Shown here piece by piece: positions 1-9,245 of a stretch of DNA of 64,000 bases. The position numbers were made by a program, and so were the translations under genes. Positions within the stretch are counted from its first letter, which is position 1. Each line of letters begins with the position of its first letter. Under the pieces are notes generated by a model. The model was not told where the DNA came from. It ran no database searches and saw nothing but the letters and a program-made list of their open reading frames with translations. Where the stretch lies: positions 20,673,916 to 20,737,915 of the forward strand of contig NC_052506.1 in the NCBI RefSeq assembly GCF_014356525.2, written 5' to 3'. Source of the DNA: Nilaparvata lugens. Its lineage: Eukaryota > Arthropoda > Insecta > Hemiptera > Delphacidae.

Positions 1-156
1 TGCCATATTGTATAAAATTGAATGTCTATAGATGAAAATAATTTGTTATGTATAAGTATGAATGAATGAATAGATGAAATGATTGTTAATATAAAGGTGG
101 TGAAAATGGAATTGCTGCGTATTCCAATCTTGAGATAATGCAGTATTCATGAAAAT

Positions 157-230
157 CAAATCAAATAAAATTTATTCATCAAAAACAATTACATTACAAA
201 TTGGAATTCTATAACAATTAATACAATTAA
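157..230 (-). mobile_element. Short retroposon tail with 8-bp target duplication
   Basis: Present only in unit 1. It is flanked by atgaaaat at 149-156 and 231-238; unit 2 has a single atgaaaat at the matching place. The body starts caaatcaaataaaattt, the reverse complement of the 3' tail seen at 24960-24990, so it is a severely truncated SINE/LINE tail on the minus strand. Confidence 0.7.
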
Positions 231-811
231 ATGAAAATGTGTAACTTATTTATGAATTATGATTAAAGATGTAATCACTCCACTTAATATTTGTCACTTT
301 GAGTATTTTGTCACTCTTCTTTCATATGAGTTTTCGAAGAATAATAAATTGGTTCAATTCATATTTTATCAAACAAATCAGAGTTAAAATCCAATTCCAG
401 TTCAATCAAATAAATTTTTGGTTAGAGTCGAATAACTTTGATTACTGGTCAAATCTTTTGGAGGAGGAGTCTCTTTCATTTCCAGTCTTGTTGATACATA
501 AGAATGTATTTAATATTTAGAATGCTCTTGCTCATATAGGTCTCAAATGAATCTTCTTTAATTAATAATAATATAAAAAAATAACATTTCTTTCCATCAT
601 CGATTTCTAATATTACACTAGTTACTGTAATTCACTTCATCAAAGGAACAAATAGCTGTCTTGTTTCAACTATCATAAGATTAACAACTTTTTCCCATAA
701 AAAAGAAGACAAAATGAATTTGAGTTACCAGTACCTTACGCACAGATATGAGCTTAGCAAGCTTATTCACAACTATCAATCATTTGGCTAATGGCTTCTG
801 AACTTTTTCAG

Positions 812-997
812 GTTACCGAGGAAACCCAGGACTTCCAGCGCTTCCTCCAAGGCCGATTCCTCACAGAGGATTCTTCTTCACCTACCACTCGCAATCGGAG
901 ATGTCTCCGTCTTGTCCCAAATACACCACAAAAATGTGGAGTGGATATTCTCTCTTGCATTTCATGGGTGACGCCAAAGCACATGGACAAGATTTAG
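812..997 (+). CDS. Collagen IV exon, end of triple helix and NC1 start, copy 1
   Basis: This 186-bp exon has acceptor ttttcag and donor g|gtaatt. The frame starts with a split Gly codon: Gly-Tyr-Arg-Gly-Asn-Pro-Gly, then a Pro-rich linker, [10 protein letters not shown], one Cys, [12 protein letters not shown] and AHGQDL. Length is a multiple of three with phase 1 at both ends, so it can be skipped or doubled without a frameshift. A second copy at 1827-2012 encodes the same 61 residues. Confidence 0.93.
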   Translation, partial: VTEETQDFQRFLQGRFLTEDSSSPTTRNRRCLRLVPNTPQKCGVDILSCISWVTPKHMDKI

Positions 998-3900
998 GTA
1001 ATTATTAATTATTATTAAACCAAAATGCAAATTATGATATGTGTAAGTATGAATGAATGAATAGATTGTTAATATAAAGGTGGTTAGAATGGAATTGCTG
1101 TATTCCAATCTTGAGATAATTCAGTATTCATGAAAATGTGTAACTTATTTATGAATTATGATTAAAGATGTAATTACTCCACTCAATTGTTGAGTATTTT
1201 GTCACTCTAATTTCAGAATAAGTTTTCGAAGAATAATAAATTGGTTCAATGCATTTTCGGACATGTTATTCTTTATCAAAATTTGGGAACAGAATAGTTT
1301 TGGGCTATGCCTGTTGTTCTTTCCCGATCATATTCATATGATTTGTAACAACAAATAAATAAATAAATATTTTATCAAACAATTTAGAGTTCAATATCCA
1401 ACTCCAGTTCAATCAAATTAATTTTTGGAAAGAATCGAATACTTTGATTACTGGTCAAATCTTTTAGAGGTGGAGTCTCTTTCATTTCCAGTCTTGTTGA
1501 TACAGAAGAATGTATATTTAATACTTAGAATGCTCTTTTTCATATATGTCTCCAATGAATCTTCTTCGCCATTAATAATGATTTAAAAAATAATATTTTC
1601 TTTCCATCATCGATTTCTAATACAACAATAGTTACTGTACGGTAATTCACATAATCAAAGATTATGCTTTCATGTTTCAACTATCTTAAGATTTACAACT
1701 TTTTCCCATAAAAAGGACGACAGAATGCATTTAAGTTACCGGTACCTCACGCACAGATATGAGCTTAGCCAGCTATATTATTTACAACTATCAATCATTT
1801 GGCTAATGGTTTCTGAACTTCTTCAGGTTACCGAGGAAACCCAGGACTTCCAGCGCTTCCTCCAAGGCCGATTCCTCACAGAGGATTCTTCTTCACCTAC
1901 CACTCGCAGTCGGAGATGTCTCCGTCTTGTCCCAAATACACCACAAAAATGTGGAGTGGATATTCTCTCTTACATTTCATGGGTGACGCCAAAGCACATG
2001 GACAAGATTTAGGTAATTATTAATTATTATTAAACCAAAATGCAAATTACAATATCTCAGTAATTTCTATCTGTAGATTTAGGTAACATATTGCCCTGTT
2101 CTGTTGGTAGTTTCCTATGTAATTTCACTTGTGCCAGATTAATCCACTTTATTGAATTGTTAATAAAGTAAGAAGCACCAGAAAATACCAACAACATAAC
2201 AATAATATAAATTCTTGTAATGCAGGTATAATTGTAATCAATCTCATGATCGGAGCTGTAGCGTTATTCAACAAAGGTTGTGGCAGTTAGTCAAATTTGC
2301 TAGATACTTGTCTACTTCAAATTATTGATGATACTGTTCAAGTAGAGTATTATTCTACTTCTGCCGCATTCCACCATATCTGAGGAAATAAATAAAATTA
2401 TACATTTGAATATTCAAATAATTTGGGTAATATCACACTAGCAGGTAACACGTACTCCACAAGGGTCTAGTTAAAAACTTGACAAACTTAAATCTTGAAA
2501 ATTTTAAAATAGTCCTATAACCATCCTCAGTAAATCGAGAATCTATATGCAAAATGTCAAAATGTCATTGCCTCTGGAATTGCGAAATTTACAAAGAAGG
2601 GGTGAAGTTCGGGCAAAATTGAAATTATTTTTCATTGCAATAATTGATGATTGACATATGACATATGGTTGGATTTACAGTAGAAATGCAAGCTCACAAT
2701 AGTTTCTCAGACTAGCGATCATTTTATGGGAAGGTTTTACATTTTATTATAAGTAATTATTTATGAATTTCTAATTTGCTTCGTTAATAACATTCATTTA
2801 ATATATTATATATTTATATTTGTTTATTATGTAAGTTATTGCAACATAGTAAATGTTTTTAGTATTTTTTTTAATATTCCTCAAATAGCTTAAAGCTAGA
2901 GGGATTAAAATATATATGAATTTTGTATTTAATGAGATGTGTATTGAAATTGAAATAAATTGAAATTGAAACTAATCAGTTCAGTAGTTGAGACGTGATG
3001 ATGCGTCATTCATGAATTTCCTATGCCGTACGGGTATAAGCCAATTCTTTCCTCTATTAGGATAGCGAAGTTATGTTTGACGCATCATCACGTCTGAACT
3101 ACTGAAATGATTAACTTGAAAATTTGCATATAGATTCTTAATTTACCGAGGATGGTTAAAGGCCTATTTTTAATTTTTCAAGGTTTCATTACGTCAACTT
3201 TTCAGTTTGTCAAGTTTTTAAATACTCAAAAATGTACTGGTTATTGGGGAGAAATTCAAGCCTTTCAACCTACAATAAATTATTGTATAGACAGATTCTT
3301 CGGCCGGTGTGGTTGTATGGCATCCAACTGTGGGGCTGTCCAAGGAAAAGTAACATAAACACCATCCAGAAATTCCAGAACAAGGTATTGAGGAATGTTG
3401 TCAATGCTCCATACTTTCTCAGAAACTCGGACCTCCACAGGGACCTGCAGTTGGAAGCAGTCGATGTCATGATCACAAAGACTGCCAGAAACCATGAAGA
3501 GACTGTACATAATCATTAGAACAAGCTCTACACCTCATTGACAACTCCACTACAGTCAGGAGACTGAAAAGGAAGAAGCCTACAGATCTCGTGTAAATGT
3601 AGCATAGTGTTAGTGAATGATACTGAAAGTAACAGTGCATGGGCATTGCTCAATAAGACTGTGAAGGAGTGATGAACCCCTTAAGGGCAGTTTGCACAGT
3701 CAAAGCTTAAACTGAATTCAATCAGCTGGTGGCTTAAACTAAATATGAACCACATTATATCGAACGAGACTTGATATGGATTTAATCCAGTTTAAGATGA
3801 AATTAAGTTGAAACTGATACTGTGCAAACGGCCCTTAGTGTCAAACTTTAACCTATTTATTTAAGCGAGAATTGAACTGTTAATTAACCAAAGTGTTAGA

Positions 3901-6900
3901 TTGCAGTCAAATTACAAGAAAAAAGTTTTCAGTCAGAACCTTGCGGAGCACGGGTTACCCTGCTAGTATAGAATATAGAAAACCTGTAACGATTGCATAC
4001 TAATAAATATGAACAGTTTTACAGTTCAATATTATTTGATAATTTGTGACCATGACGTACAATTCTATGTATTTTTCACTCGATCTACTAAGTTTGAGTG
4101 ACGTCAATAATATTATATGTTTTGTCTCATTTTTCAAGGAACACCTGGAAGCTGCTTGCAGAGGTTCTCGACAATGCCATTCTTATTCTGCAACCCGAAC
4201 AATGTGTGCAACTATGCCAACAGAAACGACTACAGCTACTGGCTCAGTACAGATGAACCCATGCCAATGCACATGAGGCCTATCCCGGCCAACGAAATGG
4301 TCAAATACATCTCCAGGTACCTATCTGCAATCCAAGTTCATCATCACTCCCTTCAATGGAAAATTATCGAATTAAATTATATTTATTCCGATATTTAAAT
4401 GTACAAGAACATCGCATGATCCAGTTCTCTCCATAATTATATAACATTCTTATAATGTACAATCTCAATTATCTTATAATATAATTGAATGTTCGATCTT
4501 TTTCAATGGGTATGGAAGTTTAATTATAGTGAATAGGGTTCCTTCCATGTTTTGGAAAAAAAGTTCCAAGCATACATAAAAATGATATGCATACAATACA
4601 TGGTAAACCATTTATTTGCTTACAATTTTATTGTTGAAAGGAATTACGCCTCTTATTTTAACAATAATATTGTGTATTTTTTGCAATATATTGTTTTAAT
4701 ATTCATGCAGTAACATTTGAATAAATTTGGTTATAAGTCTTCAAACAAGATGTTGTTCAAGTGCTTTGGAAAATTGTATTCTTAAAAGAAATGTTGATAC
4801 TATCAAATCAATAAATTATTATCATTTTTCCCCTTCAGAGACCAACAATAACTATGTTCATTGATCAATTTGTAGGTAATTCCTAAAATACGGTATGTCT
4901 CACTGTGTCACGCTGTAGGAAACACTATTAACAAAAACATTTTGAACCACCAGACTTCAGGAAATATCTTCAATTTATTAACCCATACCTTATTTTGTTC
5001 TAGGTGTTCTGTGTGCGAGGCTCCAACGAGGGTGATTGCTATCCACAGTCAGACAAACAATGTACCAGAATGTCCAGCCGGTTGGGAAGAACTTTGGATT
5101 GGTTTCAGTTTTATAATGGTAGGTCTACAATTTTTTTGTGGAATATAAAATGATTTTTCATTATGAGTCCTCTCGTGATGAAAACCATGCACATATTCAG
5201 AATCAGTATTAATATATTATGAATGGATAGGATGCTTGTATTATATACTATATAATATATTTCAGCATGCCTATCATATGATAGTATAATTATGCAGGTA
5301 TGATAGATAGTATATATTCATTGTTTCCCAAAAACAATCAAGAAAATGTATTTAATCCATAGAGGCATTCAAACAGTGAGTAGAATCAGAGCACAATGTC
5401 GCATTTTTATGCTAATTCTATCGAAATGACCCATTCTTTTCCATTCTTTCTTCACACGATTAGGTTACAGGCTTTGTGAATTATGTGAAATCTGGCAGCA
5501 CTGTGAAGAGCGATGCTGCAATCTAGGGTCTGCACTGACTTTATATTGCTCTAGATCCCGCTGAATAGGAGATTAAGACCTATCTATACTCTGATACATG
5601 AGTATTGTACAGAGTGATTTTTCAAGTCCTGCTACCCAGTTTTCAATTAATTTATAAAATGGAAATTTACTTCTAATGAAAATTTATAGTTATATACGAA
5701 AGAACTAAGAAATATTATATTCTATTACTCATTTCTTAGTTACTGAAGATTATCGAAGAATATGCTCTAAATGTCCACCCAATTATTTTCATTCATTTAT
5801 TTATTCATTCACAATTTTGAATACACAATTTGGCTCTTTTCACCATAATATTCATGTTCTATGGTAAAAGCAATTTTTCAATGTGTTTCTTTTTTTTAAT
5901 TCATATTTTGGTTGTGCTCCATTTTGTTTGTCTAAATTATTGATACTATTGATTGAAGTATGCAATTCAAATATTGATTGTTAATTAATATAACAATTGT
6001 AATTAAAGGGGGGTTTTTGATGTTGGAATTGATAATTTTATCAAGTGATCTTTTTATATTTAGAGGATGTCAATGTAATGTTGATTTTTTTTTGTTTCTT
6101 ATTCAGTTTCTAATTTTCTGATTGAATGTTAGGCTAAGTGCATTTTCCGAGAGGATTGTCCATGTAATACTGTTTCTTTTTGCTTCTTCTACTTTTGTTT
6201 TAGTTTTCATATTTCTAATTAAATTTCTAGTAAATATTGTATTTTAGTTTTATGAAATTGCACAACTCGCATCCGCGCTCAGATTCTTTCTTTGCGGATG
6301 CTAATTTTTCCATAAAATTGTAATTTATATTTATGTTTGTGAAATGTATTCTGAATGGAAATAAATTTGATTGATTGAAAAGACATTCTGTTTATAAGGC
6401 GAGACTGGAATCCACTCTGAATGTTACACCGCTCAAGGATAATCAACTCGCACTGCTGTTTGTATACCGATTGAGTAGGGCTACCAACTTCGTGAGACAA
6501 GATAAAATTGTCGTCATTCATTTGAAATAAATCACCACACACTAAAATATTTTATACCCTATTATAAACCTCATTATACTCCATTTTAAAATGGGGTAGG
6601 TAACAGGACTAAAAAATCACGCTTATAACAGAGGAGTGAATTATGCAGTAATTTGTAACCTCATTGACTACAATATGGTTCAATTGTGTTTTAACACACA
6701 GAAGTATATTATTCCGTTGCTTTACCTGCTTGACTACAATTCGATTCGCTTGTGTTTCAGCACACGGACGCAGGCGCGGAGGGCGGTGGCCAATCTCTGG
6801 TCAGCCCTGGCTCGTGCCTGGAGTCGTTCCGGCCAACGCCGTTCATCGAGTGCCATGGCGAGGGTCGCTGCAACTACTTCACGACGGCCTACTCCTATTG

Positions 6901-7063
6901 GCTGGCGACCATCGAGGACCGCAGCATGTTCCGCAAGCCCAAGCAGCAGACGCTCAAGGCCAACATGCTCAAGTCACGCATCAGTCGCTGCACCGTCTGC
7001 ATACGTGTCAAGCCCAACGATCCCGTCTTCAACAAACCTAACAATTACAACTGGAATGGCTAG
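812..7063 (+). CDS. Type IV collagen alpha chain, 3' end with complete NC1 domain (partial gene)
   Basis: Exons 812-997 or its duplicate 1827-2012, then 4139-4316, 5004-5118 and 6761-7063 (stop TAG 7061-7063). Joined, they read the last Gly-X-Y residues and a full NC1 domain with 12 cysteines, six in each half. Family hallmarks are visible: [66 protein letters not shown]. Type IV collagen forms the basement-membrane network; NC1 drives chain selection and trimer/hexamer formation outside the cell. Splice phases agree across all junctions. Alpha1-like and alpha2-like residues are mixed, so I do not assign the chain (insects have Col4a1 and viking). The protein runs about 20 residues past the last cysteine. 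All upstream collagenous exons lie left of the window. Confidence 0.95.
1251..1366 (+). mobile_element. SINE-like insertion with (AAATA)n tail
   Basis: Present only in unit 2; unit 1 runs uninterrupted across the site. It ends in acaaataaataaataaat, a retroposon-type A-rich tail. I do not recognise the body, and the target duplication is not clear. Confidence 0.55.
1827..2012 (+). CDS. Collagen IV NC1 start exon, copy 2 (tandem duplicate)
   Basis: The same 186-bp exon as 812-997, with its own acceptor (cttcttcag) and donor (gtaatt). I see only two base differences, both silent (CAA/CAG and TTG/TTA). Either copy joins in frame to the exon at 4139; both in a row would also stay in frame but would repeat the NC1 start and add a 13th cysteine. 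Use as mutually exclusive alternatives is possible. A collapsed-haplotype assembly duplicate is the main alternative. Confidence 0.9.
   Translation, partial: VTEETQDFQRFLQGRFLTEDSSSPTTRSRRCLRLVPNTPQKCGVDILSYISWVTPKHMDKI
2471..3222. mobile_element. Inverted-repeat element with ~90-bp arms
   Basis: The left arm at about 2473-2565 (ttaaaaacttgacaaac onward) returns as its reverse complement at about 3115-3222 (ending gtcaagtttttaa), with mismatches and one short insertion. The interior is AT-rich with no coding signal. No target duplication was found. It ends just before the Jockey-like fragment at 3232. Confidence 0.65.
2973..3113. mobile_element. Small hairpin MITE inside 2471-3222
   Basis: Arms of about 35 bp: taatcagttcagtagttgag with gacgtgatgatgcgtca on the left, and the reverse complement tgacgcatcatcacgtc with gaactactgaaatgatta on the right. 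The loop is about 70 nt. Superfamily not determined. Confidence 0.7.
3232..3592 (+). pseudogene. Jockey-type LINE reverse transcriptase, C-terminal fragment
   Basis: Translation contains [23 protein letters not shown] and [19 protein letters not shown], matching the thumb/C-terminal part of Jockey-clade RTs. The frame breaks near 3517. The end of the family ([18 protein letters not shown]) follows in another frame. No catalytic core or endonuclease is present, so this is a decayed 5'-truncated remnant. Confidence 0.8.
3684..3834. mobile_element. MITE with ~17-bp terminal inverted repeats
   Basis: Left end aGGGCAGTTTGCACAGT, right end ACTGTGCAAACGGCCC. TTA is found at both borders (3681-3683 and 3835-3837), which suits a PIF/Harbinger-type 3-bp target duplication. 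No ORF. Confidence 0.65.
4139..4316 (+). CDS. Collagen IV NC1 exon, first subdomain core
   Basis: Reads Gly-Thr-Pro-Gly-Ser-Cys, [34 protein letters not shown] and KYISR. Acceptor ttttcaag, donor ag|gtacct. The incoming split Gly codon matches the g left by either copy of the preceding exon; the outgoing AG completes an Arg with the next exon. This is the most conserved part of the first NC1 half. Confidence 0.95.
4317..5003 (+). other. Collagen intron, no features
   Basis: AT-rich intron between NC1 exons, with GT and AG borders. I see no repeat or coding signal. Confidence 0.6.
5004..5118 (+). CDS. Collagen IV NC1 exon, subdomain junction
   Basis: Reads [32 protein letters not shown]. It closes the first NC1 half with two cysteines and opens the second with one, as in the family. 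Acceptor ttctag, donor atg|gtaggt, ending in phase 0. Confidence 0.95.
6261..6380 (+). mobile_element. Retroposon 3' tail, family with TTGATT terminal repeat
   Basis: Lies in the last collagen intron. It starts cacaactcgcatccgcgctc, contains ctttgcggatgctaattttt and ends ggaaataaatttgattgatt. The same order occurs at 24867-24991, ending in a longer (TTGAT)n run. A shared body with a variable short terminal repeat is the signature of a SINE or truncated LINE 3' end. Confidence 0.7.
6761..7063 (+). CDS. Collagen IV terminal coding exon
   Basis: Begins directly after tgtgtttcag with [19 protein letters not shown], then [42 protein letters not shown] and a tail rich in Asn/Pro ending in NWNG and TAG. 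The exon is much GC-richer than its flanks. Vertebrate chains stop a few residues after the last Cys; here about 20 more residues follow. Confidence 0.95.
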   Translation, partial: HTDAGAEGGGQSLVSPGSCLESFRPTPFIECHGEGRCNYFTTAYSYWLATIEDRSMFRKPKQQTLKANMLKSRISRCTVCIRVKPNDPVFNKPNNYNWNG

Positions 7064-8570
7064 TCAACCAACTAGGCCCGGTTGCTAGGATACTTGATGA
7101 GTCTAATGAACCATTATCATACATATTCTTCATTTAATTTCATTTCAAAACGCCATCTACATCTAGGTGCCACCTATTGGTTCAATACTCCTCATTTCAT
7201 TTAATTTTAAATCGCCATCTAAATATGGGTGCTATCATAGCCACCTCTGTATTAGAGGTATTAGAGGCTTTGGTGCTACCTATTGGTTAAATAGTTATCA
7301 TTGAATCAATAAAATAATAAATGAATAAATAGTCTTTTTCATTCAATTTCATTTCGAATCGCCTAGACGAGGGGCACTTCACAAATGAGTTCGTATTCTT
7401 GAAAGGCCTCGCTGTGAATTATTCATTTAATACAGCAGACTGTTTAGGAGATAGTGTTTCAAAGTCATTTTAAAAAGTTATGACCTTTCTATCTTCTAAA
7501 TATTTTTTGGCAGAACATTATAAAATTTACTTCGAATTTAGATAGACATTCAGCCTATTGGATTTAAAAGTGTTCTAGAAACCGGACCATAGAGTAATAA
7601 TGTAATATGTTGTTATTGTAGAATTTATTATTGCTGTTGTTGAAGGACGTTATTTTACTGTATTATGTGGTTGAGAACGATGGAGTCTATTGTTAGCTTT
7701 TTTGGCTAGTATATAATGTGAGTTTGATACAGTTGTTTTATAACGATTTTTCATGATCAAGAGAGCAGAAAAAGTGTACATTTATCATAATAGCTGTTAT
7801 TTTGAAAGCACAATATCTTACCTATCTGATTGATCATCGTTCTATCGACGCAGCAGTGGGATGAAATGAAGTATCTATCAAGAATGTGACTTTTAATTTA
7901 TTGTTGGATGTGTAAAATGTAAGTAATGTGGAAATTAATCAATTCTATTAGCTTCTGTTGAAGCCTGATTTATTATGTTGTATCATGTGAGGAAAAATTG
8001 AATTGTTGTTGATGATGAAGAAATACATTTTTAATGGGAACCTGTAATATTTAAATTATTTCGGATGATGAACGGATAATGCATAGATGAGTCTGTAACT
8101 TATGCATAGGTAATGCAAAGCCTTGTGTAAACCACTGCGTTTCACATGACGGCGACGGTGTAGAGGTTGAAATCGTCGTCTTGTGAACAACGTCGCATTG
8201 GTCTGCACAAGACTTAATGAGGCAAACTTGTTACATCAGTAAACTTTGAGAAAAATACATTTTTGATGCCTTGTTAAGTGCGCAGGTATAAGCAACATAA
8301 TAATTGTATTATGATACAGTCAAATTGAATCTGTAACCATTACATACAATACTATATTATTTGTAATGAATATGAGTCAAAATACGATTTCCATTCTAGT
8401 TTTTGTGTTGTTTAGGAAATACAAAGATTGGACTATTATTTCATAATTTGACAAAGCAAATTATTATAGATTTCAGGATTCTAGGAGATGAAAATATTTA
8501 TTGTTGAGCTCAGATATCACCACAAAAATAAGCTGTTCATTCACATAAATAGAATTTATTCACCAATAAA
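7064..8570 (+). other. Probable collagen 3' UTR region
   Basis: Downstream of the collagen stop. AATAAA hexamers occur at 7308-7313 and 8565-8570; which is used cannot be told from sequence. Between 7130 and 7365 a motif like catttaatttcatttcaaa followed by cgcc recurs three times in diverged form, suggesting old local duplication. Confidence 0.4.
8117..8211. mobile_element. Possible small MITE
   Basis: Imperfect terminal inverted repeats: ccttgtgtaaaccactgcg on the left against cgcattggtctgcacaagac on the right. Interior cgacggtgtagaggttg. No clear target duplication. Confidence 0.4.
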
Positions 8571-9211
8571 GTTTAATGCTTAATGTTAATTTTAGTTGAA
8601 TTACAAATTACATGCTTTGATATCGATGTAAATTGTAATCGGTGTAATTTTTATCAGTTATTTTTATATTCTGTTTATTCCGTTTTTATATTAGTTCTTT
8701 ATTGTTATTGAATAATTCCTATTGTAAATATAATGACCAATGATTTTGAATACTTACTTAAATGCTTATTCTCAATAGACTTTTTAATTTTTTAAACTGT
8801 AGAATTCAATTATTGTCAATACTGATCTAAAGGTGAATTATGTAAGATGTGAGTCAGGTATGTCACACACAAAAATTGTCATTAATCGCATTTTTCAGTT
8901 TCCTCAATCACTCAACTATTTTACAGGAATAGAAAATCCAATTTCAATCTTTAAAGCCTAACTCCCTTTCCAATTTTCAATCTCCGAGCAATTGGTTACT
9001 TTAATTCAAAAATAACTCAAGTCAACTAAGGCTCTCATATTTTGTGTACTTTGAATAAGTAAATTTGATTGATATTCACGAGATAAATTAATTTATGATT
9101 GGTACTTCAAGACAAACAATAATTAAATATTTGTAATAAGTATTAAGCTAGTCAAGTTGATAACATGAATGTGGATATTCCATATTTATTAACATTTATT
9201 TATGACCATCA

Positions 9212-9245
9212 GCAGGACTTCCTATGGTATATTAGGAGGTCCTGC
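9212..9245. repeat. Short hairpin
   Basis: gcaggacttccta and taggaggtcctgc pair over 13 bp (one G-U) around an 8-nt loop. Too short for a typical pre-miRNA. Confidence 0.4.

Larger units (their letters stand above)
40..1036 (+). repeat. Tandem duplication unit 1 (collagen exon plus introns)
   Basis: A stretch of about 1 kb that recurs at 1037-2045 with the same order of sequence: an AATGAATGAATAG motif, the phrase around ggaattgctg, the exon and the taattattattaaacc tail. The two units differ by scattered substitutions and by one small insertion each. Confidence 0.9.
1037..2045 (+). repeat. Tandem duplication unit 2
   Basis: Second copy of 40-1036, head-to-tail and directly adjoining. It lacks the 74-bp insertion of unit 1 and carries its own ~115-bp insertion at about 1251-1366. 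Confidence 0.9.

Noticed and set aside
299..520. Small AT-rich ORFs throughout the introns as genes
   Set aside because: Composition-driven frames rich in Phe/Ile/Asn/Lys with no conserved motif or splice context.
791..997. ORF reading [13 protein letters not shown]..., repeated at 1725-2012, as a novel duplicated gene
   Set aside because: It is the wrong frame of the collagen NC1 exon; the frame one base along gives the conserved NC1 sequence with proper splice sites.
6664..7041. Alternative long frames over the last collagen exon
   Set aside because: Shadow frames of a GC-rich exon; only 6761-7063 continues the NC1 domain.
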